Positions 1 through 8,709 are shown, counted from the first letter of the stretch. The stretch: 64,000 nucleotides of DNA from Streptomyces sp. GESEQ-4 (GCF_017948455.1 NZ_JAFFSU010000022.1:62001-126000), one strand, 5' to 3'. Made by a program: numbers and translations. The notes: generated by a model not told the origin, from the sequence alone.

Positions 1-693
1 CTGGTCGTCGATCCGGAGAAGATCAAGTCCCTGAAGGACGTCAAGGGCAAGAAGATCGCCACCCCGCAGCTCGGCAACACGCAGGACGTGGCGTTCCTCA
101 ACTGGGTCTCGGGGCAGGGCTGGAAGGTCGACGCGGAGAGCGGCAAGGGCGACGTCTCTGTGGTCCGCACTGACAACAAGATCACGCCGGACGCCTACAA
201 GTCCGGCTCCATCGACGGTGCTTGGGTGCCGGAGCCGACCGCGTCCAAGCTGGTCGCCGAGGGCGGCAAGGTGCTGCTGGACGAGTCGGACCTGTGGCCG
301 GACAAGAAGTTCGTGATCACGAACATCATCGTGCGGCAGGAATTCCTCAAGGACCACCCGAAGGCCGTCGAGGCGGTGCTGAAGGCCTCGGTCGAGGCCA
401 ACAAGTGGATCAACGCCAACCCGGACGAGGCCAAGGCAGCGGCGAACAAGCAGCTGGAGGCGGACTCGGGCAAGGCCCTGCCCGCCGAGGTCATCGACCC
501 GGCCTGGAAGTCGATCACCTTCCTCGACGACCCGCTGGCCGCCACCCTCAACACCGAGGCGGAGCACGCGGTCAAGGCCGGCCTGCTGGAGAAGCCCGAC
601 CTCAAGGGCATCTACGACCTCACGCTGCTCAACAAGGTCCTCAAGGCCGAGGGCGAGAGCACCGTCGACGACGCCGGTCTCGGCGCGAGCTGA
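1..693 (+). CDS. ssuA: Aliphatic sulfonate ABC transporter substrate-binding protein, 3' part (SsuA-like)
   Basis: The window opens inside this gene. The frame is open from base 1 and ends with TGA at 691-693, leaving the last 230 residues. The visible part has the periplasmic-binding fold of the SsuA/TauA/NMT1 type: a lobe-start stretch (KDVKGKKIATPQLGNTQDVA), a mid segment GAWVPEPTASKLVAEGG, and a C-terminal helical region. It would capture sulfonates or a similar anion outside the membrane for the ATPase and permease encoded directly downstream. The lipoprotein signal lies upstream of the window. Substrate is inferred from the family and from the chelatase gene nearby, not shown by sequence. 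Confidence 0.85.
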   Translation: MVVDPEKIKSLKDVKGKKIATPQLGNTQDVAFLNWVSGQGWKVDAESGKGDVSVVRTDNKITPDAYKSGSIDGAWVPEPTASKLVAEGGKVLLDESDLWPDKKFVITNIIVRQEFLKDHPKAVEAVLKASVEANKWINANPDEAKAAANKQLEADSGKALPAEVIDPAWKSITFLDDPLAATLNTEAEHAVKAGLLEKPDLKGIYDLTLLNKVLKAEGESTVDDAGLGAS

Positions 694-729
694 CCGAACG
701 ACCCGATGACTTCCCAGGAGGTGACGACC

Positions 730-1524
730 ATGGCCACGACCACGACCCTCGCCAAGGCCGCAGACGACGCTGCGACGGCCGCACACGCCGCCCGGATCGA
801 GCACGTCTCGAAGTCGTTCGCAGGCCCCGCCGGACAGCAGCTCGTGCTGGACGACATCAGCATCGATGTCGCGCCCGGCGAGTTCGTCACCCTCCTGGGG
901 GCCTCGGGCTGCGGCAAGTCCACGCTGCTGAACCTGGTGGCCGGGCTCGACGCGCCCACCGCCGGGTCCATCACCACGGACGGCCGCCCGGCCCTGATGT
1001 TCCAGGAACACGCCCTCTTCCCGTGGCTGACCGCCGGCAAGAACATCGAACTCGCCCTCAAACTCAGGGGCGTCACGAAGAACGAGCGGCGCGACAAGGC
1101 CCAGGAACTCCTCGAACTCGTCCGGCTCAAGGGCGCGCACGGCAAGCGGGTGCACGAGCTGTCCGGCGGTATGCGCCAGCGCGTCGCCCTCGCCCGCGCG
1201 CTCGCCCAGGAGAGCCGACTGCTGCTCATGGACGAGCCGTTCGCGGCGCTGGACGCCATCACCCGTGACGTGCTGCACGACGAGCTGACCCGGATCTGGG
1301 CGGAGACCGGGGTGTCCGTTCTCTTCGTCACGCACAACGTGCGCGAGGCGGTGCGGCTCGCGCAGCGCGTCATCCTGCTGTCGTCGCGGCCCGGCCGGAT
1401 CGCCCGCGAGTGGACGGTCGGCATCCCGCAGCCCCGCCGCATCGAGGACGCGCCCGTGGCGGAACTGTCCGTCGAGATCACCGAAGTACTGCGTGGGGAG
1501 ATCCGCCGTCATGGCCAGCACTGA
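730..1524 (+). CDS. ssuB: Sulfonate/nitrate-type ABC transporter ATP-binding protein (SsuB-like)
   Basis: This 264-residue ATPase energises the importer. Walker A (GASGCGKST, about residues 57-65), Q-loop (FQEHALFPW), signature (LSGGMRQR), Walker B (LLLMDEPFAALD) and the switch His (FVTHN) are all present and intact. The start at 730 is preferred over the in-frame ATG at 706 because a strong AGGAGGTG ribosome-binding site at 716-723 sits six bases before it. It lies 36 bases after the binding-protein gene and overlaps the permease gene by 14 bases, so the three form one operon. Confidence 0.92.
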   Translation: MATTTTLAKAADDAATAAHAARIEHVSKSFAGPAGQQLVLDDISIDVAPGEFVTLLGASGCGKSTLLNLVAGLDAPTAGSITTDGRPALMFQEHALFPWLTAGKNIELALKLRGVTKNERRDKAQELLELVRLKGAHGKRVHELSGGMRQRVALARALAQESRLLLMDEPFAALDAITRDVLHDELTRIWAETGVSVLFVTHNVREAVRLAQRVILLSSRPGRIAREWTVGIPQPRRIEDAPVAELSVEITEVLRGEIRRHGQH

Positions 1525-2395
1525 CTCGAAGACGACGGAGGACCCCGGGAGCATCGAGGCGGGCCTCGACGCGCTGGAGACCTCGGTCAGCGGCCGGCCG
1601 CCCTTGCGGCAGACCCTGCGCGAGAAGATCCTGCCGCCGGTCATCGCCATCGCTGTGGTCCTCGTCGTCTGGCAGGGACTGATCTCCCTGAAGATCGTCG
1701 ACGACCCCGCGAAGCTGCCCTCCCCCGGTGCCGTGTGGGCCGAGGTCGAGGACGCGTGGCTGAAGGGCACGCTGCTCGACTACATCTGGACGAGCGTCTC
1801 GCGGGGCCTGTTCGGCTTCGCGCTCGCCCTCGTCATCGGCACGCCGCTCGGCCTGCTCGTGGCCCGGGTGAAGTTCGTGCGCGCGGCGATCGGCCCGATC
1901 CTGTCCGGTCTGCAGTCGCTGCCGTCGGTGGCGTGGGTGCCGGCCGCCGTCATCTGGCTCGGCCTGAAGCCCGAGATGATGTACGCGGTGATCCTGCTCG
2001 GCGCGGTGCCGTCGATCGCCAACGGTCTGGTGTCCGGCGTCGACCAGGTGCCGCCGCTGATCCTGCGCGCGGGGCGGACGCTGGGGGCGACCGGACTGCG
2101 CGGTACCTGGCACATCGTGATGCCCGCGGCGCTGCCCGGCTATGTGGCGGGGCTGAAGCAGGGGTGGGCGTTCTCCTGGCGCTCGCTGATGGCCGCCGAG
2201 ATCATCGCGCAGGCACCGGACCTGGGCGTGGGGCTCGGCCAGCTGCTGGAGGTGGGCCGCACCAACAGCAGCATGGCGACGGTCTTCCTCGCCATCCTGC
2301 TCATCCTGTTCGTCGGTATCGCCATCGACCTGCTGATCTTCAGCCCGCTGGAGCGGTGGGTGCTGCGCACACGCGGTCTGCTGGTGAAGAGCTGA
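1511..2395 (+). CDS. ssuC: Sulfonate/nitrate-type ABC transporter permease (SsuC-like)
   Basis: This is a 294-residue BPD_transp_1 permease with a hydrophilic N-terminus of about 50 residues, six hydrophobic segments, and the cytoplasmic EAA-like loop (GATGLRGTWHIVMPAALPGY) that docks the ATPase. ATG at 1511 is chosen over GTG at 1493 because GGGGAG at 1496-1501 gives it a ribosome-binding site. The 14-base overlap with the ATPase gene indicates translational coupling. It completes the sulfonate-type importer. Confidence 0.92.
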   Translation: MASTDSKTTEDPGSIEAGLDALETSVSGRPPLRQTLREKILPPVIAIAVVLVVWQGLISLKIVDDPAKLPSPGAVWAEVEDAWLKGTLLDYIWTSVSRGLFGFALALVIGTPLGLLVARVKFVRAAIGPILSGLQSLPSVAWVPAAVIWLGLKPEMMYAVILLGAVPSIANGLVSGVDQVPPLILRAGRTLGATGLRGTWHIVMPAALPGYVAGLKQGWAFSWRSLMAAEIIAQAPDLGVGLGQLLEVGRTNSSMATVFLAILLILFVGIAIDLLIFSPLERWVLRTRGLLVKS

Positions 2396-2406
2396 GTCTG
2401 ATTCCC

Positions 2407-3147
2407 ATGAACAAGAAGCCGGTCCTTCTCGTCATCGCCCACGGCAGCCGCGACCCGCGGCACGCCGCGACCGTCCATGCCCTGGTACGCCGGGTACGGT
2501 CGCGGCGGCCGGGGCTGCGCGTGGAGACCGGCTTCCTGGACTTCAACGTCCCGTCCGTCCAGGGCGTGCTGGAGTCCCTGGCGGCGGAGGGCGTCCGGGA
2601 CGTCGTAGCCCTGCCGCTGCTGCTGACCCGCGCTTTCCACGCGAAGGCCGACATCCCCGCCGTACTGCGGGACGCCCCGCCGCGGCTGCGGATCCGCCAG
2701 GCGGAGGTACTGGGCCCGTCCCCGCTGCTCCTCCAGGCGCTTGAACGTCGTTTGTACGAGGCGGGGTTGACGCCCGCCGACAAGTCCTCGACCGGGGTCG
2801 TGCTGGCCTCGGCGGGGTCCACCGACCCGGAGGCGATCGCGGTGATCGCCGACATCGCGCGGGAGTGGTGGCACACCGGTTGGTGCGCCGTGCGACCCGC
2901 GTTCGCCTCCGCGGCCCTCCCCCGCACCGAGGACGCGGTGCGCGACCTCAGGTCCCTGGGCTGCTCAAAGATCGCCGTCGCCCCATACGTCCTGGCCCCC
3001 GGCTTCCTCCCGGACCGCATCGCCCGCGGCGCGACCGAGGCAGACGTACTGGCCGACGTACTGGGCCCGGCACCGGAGGTGGCACGAGTACTGCTGGAAC
3101 GCTACGACGCGGCACGCACGCCGATACTGACGGCGGTCGGTGCCTGA
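2407..3147 (+). CDS. Sirohydrochlorin chelatase / CbiX-like protein
   Basis: This 246-residue protein begins with the CbiX/SirB signature LLVIAHGSRDPRHAA, whose His is a metal ligand. It contains two similar halves, the second starting near residue 130 (VLASAGSTDPEA), as expected for the long two-domain form. Its likely reaction is insertion of Fe (siroheme) or Co into sirohydrochlorin. Siroheme is the cofactor of sulfite reductase, so its place 11 bases after the sulfonate importer fits a sulfur assimilation cluster that begins before the window. The start is the first ATG after the permease stop; the longer frame upstream is a shadow of the permease gene. Confidence 0.85.
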   Translation: MNKKPVLLVIAHGSRDPRHAATVHALVRRVRSRRPGLRVETGFLDFNVPSVQGVLESLAAEGVRDVVALPLLLTRAFHAKADIPAVLRDAPPRLRIRQAEVLGPSPLLLQALERRLYEAGLTPADKSSTGVVLASAGSTDPEAIAVIADIAREWWHTGWCAVRPAFASAALPRTEDAVRDLRSLGCSKIAVAPYVLAPGFLPDRIARGATEADVLADVLGPAPEVARVLLERYDAARTPILTAVGA

Positions 3148-3572
3148 ACCGGTTCTGGGGCCGGGGCAACAGAGAGCGCGTACACGCGTGTTCCCCTCAG
3201 CAGGACTGGTGAAGTCCGGTGCGGTGCAGCGCCCCCAAAGGGGCGCGAGGAACTGCGCGACCAGCCCCCACCGGCACGCAGCAGCGCTCGGGTGCCGTTG
3301 CTCTCCGTGTCGTAGGTGAGGTGGACCAGGTCGGGGGCGAGTTGGACGCCGTGCAGGTGGGAGGGGACGACGGGGCGGAAGCCGGGGTCCGTACCGGAGG
3401 TCAGCGCGGCGATGGTCGAGGCGCGGTCCCAGTGTCGTCCGGACGCGCCGAACTCGTGGAAGTCGGGGTGCAGCAGCGCCCCGAGTAGTTTGGGCGAGCG
3501 GCGGACGTCGGGGGTGAGCAGCTTCAGCTCGCCCTCGATGGCCGCCTTCACGGCGGGACCGTTCTCAGGCAC
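3102..3572 (-). CDS. DUF4440/SnoaL-like protein with repeat-derived C-terminus
   Basis: The first 95 or so residues look like the DUF4440 (NTF2-like) family, for example LLGALLHPDFHEFGASGRHWDR and the strand LVHLTYDTESNG. After residue 100 the frame enters a GC-rich palindromic repeat (3227-3274) and continues to a stop that overlaps the end of the chelatase gene by 46 bases. The usual C-terminal strands (family type LYFHQGT) are not present. The start GTG at 3570-3572 overlaps the end of the DUF1697 gene by eight bases (GTGCCTGA), so the genes are coupled. The gene is probably C-terminally damaged; whether the product folds is unknown. Confidence 0.5.
   Translation of the reverse strand: MPENGPAVKAAIEGELKLLTPDVRRSPKLLGALLHPDFHEFGASGRHWDRASTIAALTSGTDPGFRPVVPSHLHGVQLAPDLVHLTYDTESNGTRALLRAGGGWSRSSSRPFGGAAPHRTSPVLLRGTRVYALSVAPAPEPVQAPTAVSIGVRAAS
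3227..3274 (-). repeat. Class A GC-rich palindromic repeat (copy 1)
   Basis: On the minus strand this reads GGTGGGGGCTGGTCGCGCAG followed by TTCCTCGCGCCCC and a short hairpin (GCGCCCC, loop, GGGGCGC at 3229-3246). The same unit recurs at 52051-52090 and 63760-63793. Here it forms part of the 3' end of the DUF4440-like frame. Confidence 0.75.
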
Positions 3573-4110
3573 TGGTCATTTCCACGAGCTTGACGACCGT
3601 GTTCCAGTTGCGGGACGTGGCGATCACGCCCATGTTCAGCCGGGGCTTGGAAAGGTGCTCGGCGAGCTTGGAACGGCCCAGGCCGTTCGGGGCGTACAGG
3701 TACAGCGCGCGGTCGCCGAGCCGGAACTCCTCGGGGAGGTAGGCGGCCTGGTCGATCTCGGCGAAGCGGTCGGGGTCGACCGGCGCGGAGAAGTAGATGA
3801 CGTGCAGTTGCTTGGCCTCGAGGTCGGCGGCCGGGAAGGGGCAAGCCTCGGCGACCGCCTTCAGATAGGCGTGGTCGCGCACGATCACGTCGACGCCGAA
3901 GCCGAAGTGTTTCTCGATGGCCCGCGTCAGCTCCGCGGCGAGGGATTCCTCGTCGCCGTGGCCGCTGGAGAACACGGCCTGGCCGCTCTGCAGATAGGTG
4001 CGTACGCCGTCGTGGCCGAGGCCCTCCATGAGGGTGCGCAGCTCGGCCATCGGGACCTTCCTGCTGCCCCCCACGTTGATTCCGCGCAGCAGCGCCGCAT
4101 ATGTCGTCAT
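3565..4110 (-). CDS. DUF1697 family protein
   Basis: This 181-residue protein matches DUF1697 throughout. It starts TTYAALLRGINVGGSRKVPM, continues with LRTLMEGLGHDGVRTYLQSG, and has the family's internal YFSAPVD and VIATSRNWNTVVKL segments. The biochemical role of the family is not established. The ATG at 4110 follows directly the pattern of other members. It is the first gene of a two-gene minus-strand unit, its last codons overlapping the GTG start of the DUF4440-like gene. Confidence 0.88.
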   Translation of the reverse strand: MTTYAALLRGINVGGSRKVPMAELRTLMEGLGHDGVRTYLQSGQAVFSSGHGDEESLAAELTRAIEKHFGFGVDVIVRDHAYLKAVAEACPFPAADLEAKQLHVIYFSAPVDPDRFAEIDQAAYLPEEFRLGDRALYLYAPNGLGRSKLAEHLSKPRLNMGVIATSRNWNTVVKLVEMTSA

Positions 4111-4338
4111 CCGCCCAGCTTATGCGGCTGGGGCACCCTGGGCCCCGCCCCCGAGAACTCCGAGTAGATGTAAGGGACCACGGTCCTCCCCAGTGGTGAG
4201 ACCTCGGTATCCGAAGTGATGAGTCGCGGGCAGGGCACTTCACCGGGCAGCACGACGAGATGGCTTTATCCAGCCCATACCTTCGAAGCGGAGGTGACGG
4301 CAGGGGGCCGGCACCGTTGACGAGGGGGCAAGCCCGTC

Positions 4339-6594
4339 ATGGGGAACGGAGATATACGGGTGCGGGGCATCGCCGCCCGGGCCGGCGGCTGGAGCGCCCG
4401 GCACCGATGGGCTGCCGTCGGTATCTGGGTGCTGTTCGTCGTCCTGGCGATGGGGCTGGGGTCGGCCGCGGGCCGGGTCGACGTCAAGGACAGCGATCAG
4501 CTCAAGGGCGAGACACACACCGCCGCCAGAATCATCGAGGACGCCGGGATCGACGAGCCGGCCGGTGAGACCGTCCTGATCCAGGCGAAGGACGGCGGCG
4601 TCAAGGCCACGGACGCCGACTTCCGGGCCGCGGTCGAGTCCGTGGTCAAGGCGGTCGAGGGCACCGGTGAGGTCACCGACGTGACGTCGCCGTACGAGAG
4701 CGACACGATCTCGAAGGACGGCCGCAGCGCGCTCGTGCAGTTCGACATCCGCGGGGACGCGGAGACCGCGGGCGAGCGGGTCGAGCCGGTCCTCAAGGCC
4801 GTCGAGGACGTTCAGAAGGACCATGCGGCGCTGCGGATCGAGGAGATCGGCTCCGCCAGCATGATGAAGACGTTCGACGACGCGTTCGGGGACGACTTCA
4901 AGAAGGCCGAGTTCTCGGCGGTGCCGGTGGCCCTCGGCATTCTGCTGATCGCCTTCGGCGCGCTGGTCGCGGCGCTGCTGCCGGTGCTGCTGGCGATCAC
5001 CGCGATCATGGCGACGATGGGCCTGATGGGCATCGTCAGCCATGTGATGCCGATGAGCGAGACCGCCAACTCCGTGATGCTGCTGGTCGGTCTGGCCGTC
5101 GGGGTCGACTACTGCCTGTTCTATCTGCGCCGCGAGCGCGAGGAGCGGGAGGCCGGCCGGGACGCGCAGACCGCGCTGCGGATCGCCGCCGCCACCAGTG
5201 GGCGCGCGATCATCGTCTCGGGTGTCACGGTGTGCGTGGCGATGGCGGGCATGCTGTTCACCGGGCTCGCCGAGTTCGAGGCGATGGGCCTGGCCTCGCT
5301 GATGGTCGTGGCCGTCGCCATGGTCGGCTCCGTGACCGTCCTGCCCGCGCTGCTTTCGCTGCTCGGCGGACGGGTGGAGAAGGGGCGGATTCCGTTCCTG
5401 CGCCGCCGTCAGCGCAAGGGTGGCGGCTCGGACAGCCGGTTCTGGACCGCCGTCCTCAAGGGCGTCCTCGCGAAGCCCCTCGCCTCCGTCGTCGTGGCGG
5501 CCGGTGTACTGCTGGCGATCGCGGCTCCTGCGGTGGGCATGAAGACGCAGAACCTCACGCTGGACCAGGAGTTCGGCGACTCGCTGCCGATCGTGCAGAC
5601 GTACAACCGCGTCAACGACGCCTTCCCCGGCGGCTCCGAGCCGGCCGAGGTGGTCGTCAAGGCCGACGACATCAACGCTCCCCAGGTGCAGGCCGCGCTC
5701 ACGGACTTCCGTGAGCAGGCGATCAGTTCGGGTGCCTCGCGCGGCCCGGTGGACATCAAGCTGCACGACGCGCAGAACGTCGCCTTCGTCTACGTCCCAC
5801 TGGTCGGCGGCTCCGACCTGGACAAGGCGGGCGCGAGCCTGGACAAGCTGCGCGACGAGGTACGGCCGGCCACGCTCGGCAAGGTCGACGGCATCGAGGC
5901 GCCGATCACCGGACAGGTCGCCGGTTCGAAGGACTTCAACGACCAGCTGGCCGGAGCGGTCGTCCCGGTCTTCGTGTTCGTCGTGGTCTTCGCCTTCCTG
6001 CTGATGCTGCTGTGCTTCCGCTCGCTGACCATCGCGATCACCTCGATCGTGCTGAACCTGCTGTCGGTGGGTGCGGCGTACGGCATCCTCGTCGCCGTCT
6101 TCCAGCACGGCTGGGGCGCGTCCCTGGTGGGCGCGGAGGGCGTCGGCGCCATCATCACCTGGCTGCCGCTGTTCCTCTTCGTGATCCTGTTCGGCCTGTC
6201 GATGGACTACCACGTGTTCGTGGTCTCGCGGATCCGCGAGGCGCGACTGCGTGGCCGGACGACGAAGGACGCGATCACACACGGTGTGGTCACCACGGCC
6301 GGTGTCGTCACCAGCGCCGCGGTCATCATGGTCGCCGTGTTCGCGATCTTCGGGACGCTGTCGATGCAGTCCATGAAGCAGATGGGCGTGGGCCTCGCGG
6401 CCGCGGTGCTCATCGACGCGACGATCATCCGGGGCGTGCTGCTCCCGGCGGTGATGGCGCTGCTGGGCGAGCGCAACTGGTACCTGCCGAAGTGGCTGAA
6501 CCGGATGCCGGACCTCACGCACGACGAGGCGCCCGAGGCCGTGACGCGGGAAACGCCGTCGCGGGACGACGAGGGTGAGCCGGTGAGGGTCTGA
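4339..6594 (+). CDS. MMPL/RND family transporter (ActII-3-like)
   Basis: This 751-residue membrane protein has the actinobacterial MMPL layout. There is one helix near residues 22-45 and a large extracellular loop. Helices 2-6 follow, including AVGVDYCLFYLRREREE with the proton-relay Asp-Tyr pair. A second extracellular loop and a second helix bundle with FGLSMDYHVFVVSRIREA complete it. Members export lipids, antibiotics or other hydrophobic compounds using the proton gradient. It stands alone between a divergent DUF1697 gene and a convergent glycosyltransferase gene, with a strong terminator after it, so the substrate cannot be inferred from context. Confidence 0.9.
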   Translation: MGNGDIRVRGIAARAGGWSARHRWAAVGIWVLFVVLAMGLGSAAGRVDVKDSDQLKGETHTAARIIEDAGIDEPAGETVLIQAKDGGVKATDADFRAAVESVVKAVEGTGEVTDVTSPYESDTISKDGRSALVQFDIRGDAETAGERVEPVLKAVEDVQKDHAALRIEEIGSASMMKTFDDAFGDDFKKAEFSAVPVALGILLIAFGALVAALLPVLLAITAIMATMGLMGIVSHVMPMSETANSVMLLVGLAVGVDYCLFYLRREREEREAGRDAQTALRIAAATSGRAIIVSGVTVCVAMAGMLFTGLAEFEAMGLASLMVVAVAMVGSVTVLPALLSLLGGRVEKGRIPFLRRRQRKGGGSDSRFWTAVLKGVLAKPLASVVVAAGVLLAIAAPAVGMKTQNLTLDQEFGDSLPIVQTYNRVNDAFPGGSEPAEVVVKADDINAPQVQAALTDFREQAISSGASRGPVDIKLHDAQNVAFVYVPLVGGSDLDKAGASLDKLRDEVRPATLGKVDGIEAPITGQVAGSKDFNDQLAGAVVPVFVFVVVFAFLLMLLCFRSLTIAITSIVLNLLSVGAAYGILVAVFQHGWGASLVGAEGVGAIITWLPLFLFVILFGLSMDYHVFVVSRIREARLRGRTTKDAITHGVVTTAGVVTSAAVIMVAVFAIFGTLSMQSMKQMGVGLAAAVLIDATIIRGVLLPAVMALLGERNWYLPKWLNRMPDLTHDEAPEAVTRETPSRDDEGEPVRV

Positions 6595-6608
6595 CCTCAC
6601 CCCGAGCG

Positions 6609-6645
6609 GAGGGCCCGTTGGCTACAGGGGAGCCGACGGGCCCTC
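6609..6645. terminator. Bidirectional hairpin terminator between convergent genes
   Basis: A 15-bp stem (GAGGGCCCGTTGGCT with AGCCGACGGGCCCTC, one G-U wobble) encloses a 7-base loop, just after the MMPL stop and before the glycosyltransferase stop. It is followed on the plus strand by TCTTGCTC. A second palindrome (CATAAGGCCTTATG) at 6660-6673 lies beside it. Confidence 0.8.
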
Positions 6646-6678
6646 TCTTGCTCACTTCTCATAAGGCCTTATGAGGCC

Positions 6679-7881
6679 TTACGAGGCTTTGCGGGGCAGC
6701 TCCGCCTCGATGAGGTCCGCCGCCCGCCGTGTGCCGCCCTCCTGGGCCATCTCGGCCTGGAGGCTCCGCAGCCGCCGGGCGACCTCGGGATCGTCGACGA
6801 GCGCGAGGGCGGCGGTGCGCAGCGCCTCGGCGGTCGCCTCCTCCGTGGGAAGGTGCCGGGCCACACCGAGCGCCTGGAGCACGTCCGCGTTGCCGAACTG
6901 GTCCACGGCCTGCGGTACGGCGATCATCGGCGTGGCGGTCGCCATTCCCTCCTGGCTGCCGCCCGCCCCGGCGTGCGTGACGAACAGATCGGCCTGCTTG
7001 AGGACCGCCAACTGCGGGACCCAGGACCGCATTTCGACATTGTCCGGTACGGCGCCCAGCTCGGCGGGGTCCACATGCTTGCCGATCTGCAGCACCAGGT
7101 GCCAGCCCGGCAGCTCACCGAACGCCTTGACGCACTCCCGGTAGAAGCCGGGCTGCTTGGTGAAGGACGATCCCAGCGACACCAGGACCACCTTCTCCGC
7201 GCCGGCCGGCCGCTGCCAGTCGCCCTCGTGCGAGCGGTCGCCCTGGCAGGCGCCGACGAAGGTGTACACGCTCTCGTCGACCCGGTCGGCGTGGGGCTGC
7301 AGGGCCTTCGGGATGAGGACGAGGGAGCGGGCGGGGCGGCCGACGAAGGGGTCGGGGTGCTCGGTGATCCCGTTCTCCTGCAGCCAGTTGTGGAACTTGG
7401 CGTAGTAGGCACGCCCGCGCTCGGTCTTCTTCGGCTCCTCCCACATGGGCTCGGCGACCTCCTGCTCATAGCCCTCCCAGGCGACGAGGTTCGGGGAGAG
7501 CGAGATCGCGGGCACGCCCCAGCGGTGGGCCAGGACGCGGGCCGGGTAGGCGGTGATGTCCTGGAGCACGAGGTCCGGTTCGTCGCCCTCGTATGCGGCG
7601 ATCAGCTGGGGCAGCGCCTGGATCGCGTCGTTCAGGAACGGCTCGACGTGGTCCAGGAGGGTGGAGCCCCAGGCCTCCGGATCGGCGTCGGGGCCGGGCA
7701 GTGTGGAGTTCCAGAGCTTGGGCTCGGCGCCCGTCTCGGCCACCTTCTCGGCGAAGGCCGGCGGAATCGCGTACGTCACCCGGTGCCCGCGCGCGACGAG
7801 CTCGCGGATCACCTCGAGGCTCGGGTTCACGTGACCGTGGGCGGCGATGGAGAACATGGCGATGTGTGCGGGACTGGTCAT
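6679..7881 (-). CDS. mgt: Macrolide glycosyltransferase (MGT/OleD family)
   Basis: This 400-residue GT1 enzyme resembles OleD/MgtA, which inactivate macrolides by moving glucose from UDP-glucose to the desosamine 2'-OH. The N-terminal acceptor domain starts HIAMFSIAAHGHVNPSLEVI with the catalytic His (AHGH). The C-terminal nucleotide-sugar domain shows VLVSLGSSF, the WVPQLAVL motif and HAGAGGSQEGM (HCGxxS-type). It follows the erm gene by 43 bases on the same strand. An erm-mgt pair of this kind is known in Streptomyces lividans (lrm-mgt). The stop codon is TAA, uncommon here. The gap carries a perfect palindrome at 7901-7914. Confidence 0.92.
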   Translation of the reverse strand: MTSPAHIAMFSIAAHGHVNPSLEVIRELVARGHRVTYAIPPAFAEKVAETGAEPKLWNSTLPGPDADPEAWGSTLLDHVEPFLNDAIQALPQLIAAYEGDEPDLVLQDITAYPARVLAHRWGVPAISLSPNLVAWEGYEQEVAEPMWEEPKKTERGRAYYAKFHNWLQENGITEHPDPFVGRPARSLVLIPKALQPHADRVDESVYTFVGACQGDRSHEGDWQRPAGAEKVVLVSLGSSFTKQPGFYRECVKAFGELPGWHLVLQIGKHVDPAELGAVPDNVEMRSWVPQLAVLKQADLFVTHAGAGGSQEGMATATPMIAVPQAVDQFGNADVLQALGVARHLPTEEATAEALRTAALALVDDPEVARRLRSLQAEMAQEGGTRRAADLIEAELPRKAS

Positions 7882-7888
7882 GACACCG

Positions 7889-7914
7889 ACGATACGCGAG
7901 ACGATACGTATCGT
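7889..7914. promoter_or_regulatory. Palindromic operator candidate upstream of mgt
   Basis: A perfect 14-bp palindrome ACGATACGTATCGT (7901-7914) is preceded by a direct repeat of its left half, ACGATACG at 7889-7896. The pair sits entirely in the 43-base gap between erm and mgt. AT-containing perfect palindromes of this type are typical TetR-family operators. No tetR gene is adjacent, so the regulator is unknown. Confidence 0.55.
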
Positions 7915-7924
7915 GCACCTCGGT

Positions 7925-8704
7925 TCACGGGGCCAGCACCTCGTGCAGCCTCAGCCACGCCCACGGCGGCACCCCGCCGACGAGCACGGTCTGGTCGAGG
8001 CCCGCCCTGCGGAACGCCGCGTCAACCCGCCGCCTCGGGTGGGCCCGGCGCAGCGAGGCGTGCAGCGAGCCGCCGAGCCCGGAGAAGCCCAGCTCCACCA
8101 GTGGCCGCCAGCTCTCGTACGCCGCGGCGTCGAGCAGCGGCGTACGGCGGCGCTCGATCCGGACGATCCCGGCGTCCACGCCGGGCACGGGCCGGAAGCT
8201 GCGCCGGCCGACCCGCCCCAGCAGACGCCACTCGTAGCGGGGCCAGGTCAGGACCGTCAGCAGGGTCCAGCTGCCGTAGTCACCCGTGCGTTTGCGGGCG
8301 TACTCGAGTTGGGTGAGGAGCGTGGCGTGGGTGAGGGCGGGTGCCTTCAGGCACCAGTCGACGATGGCGGCGGTGCGGGAGAAGGGCACGTTCCCGGCGA
8401 CGGAGAACGGTGTGCACGGGGCTCGTGCGGTGAGGAAGTCCTCGCCGACGACGCGGACTTGGGGTGTGTCCGAGAAGCGGGAGCGCAGGGAGGGGACGAG
8501 CCGTGGGTCGATCTCGTAGGCGAGGAGGCGTCGGCAGCGCGGGGCGAGCTGCTCGGTCAACGCGCCTTTTCCGGCGCCGACTTCGAGCAGCAGAGGTGCT
8601 TCGCGTCCGTGCGGTACGGCGAGCCGGGCGAGCTGTACGGCGGCGGCGCGGTCGGCGAGGAAGTTCTGCGAGAGCGCGCGGGATACGCGGGTGGGGCGGG
8701 CCAT
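7925..8704 (-). CDS. erm: 23S rRNA (adenine-N6) methyltransferase, Erm family (Lrm/ErmO-like)
   Basis: This 259-residue enzyme methylates A2058 of 23S rRNA and gives macrolide-lincosamide(-streptogramin B) resistance. SAM-binding motifs are clear: SQNFL near the N-terminus, motif I LLEVGAGKGALTEQL, motif II LAYEIDP, acidic GEDFL, and catalytic motif IV GNVPFSRT (N-[IV]-P-[FY]). It most resembles the monomethylating Lrm/TlrD group, known to be paired with a macrolide glycosyltransferase. ATG at 8704 has AAGGA nine bases upstream. That site can be buried by upstream complementary arms, which suggests drug-inducible expression. Mono- versus dimethylation cannot be read from sequence alone. Confidence 0.92.
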   Translation of the reverse strand: MARPTRVSRALSQNFLADRAAAVQLARLAVPHGREAPLLLEVGAGKGALTEQLAPRCRRLLAYEIDPRLVPSLRSRFSDTPQVRVVGEDFLTARAPCTPFSVAGNVPFSRTAAIVDWCLKAPALTHATLLTQLEYARKRTGDYGSWTLLTVLTWPRYEWRLLGRVGRRSFRPVPGVDAGIVRIERRRTPLLDAAAYESWRPLVELGFSGLGGSLHASLRRAHPRRRVDAAFRRAGLDQTVLVGGVPPWAWLRLHEVLAP

Positions 8705-8709
8705 GGCCT

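Noticed and set aside
4240..6600. 786-codon minus-strand frame opposite the MMPL transporter
   Set aside because: Composition is typical of an antisense shadow; the plus-strand frame has clear transporter motifs.
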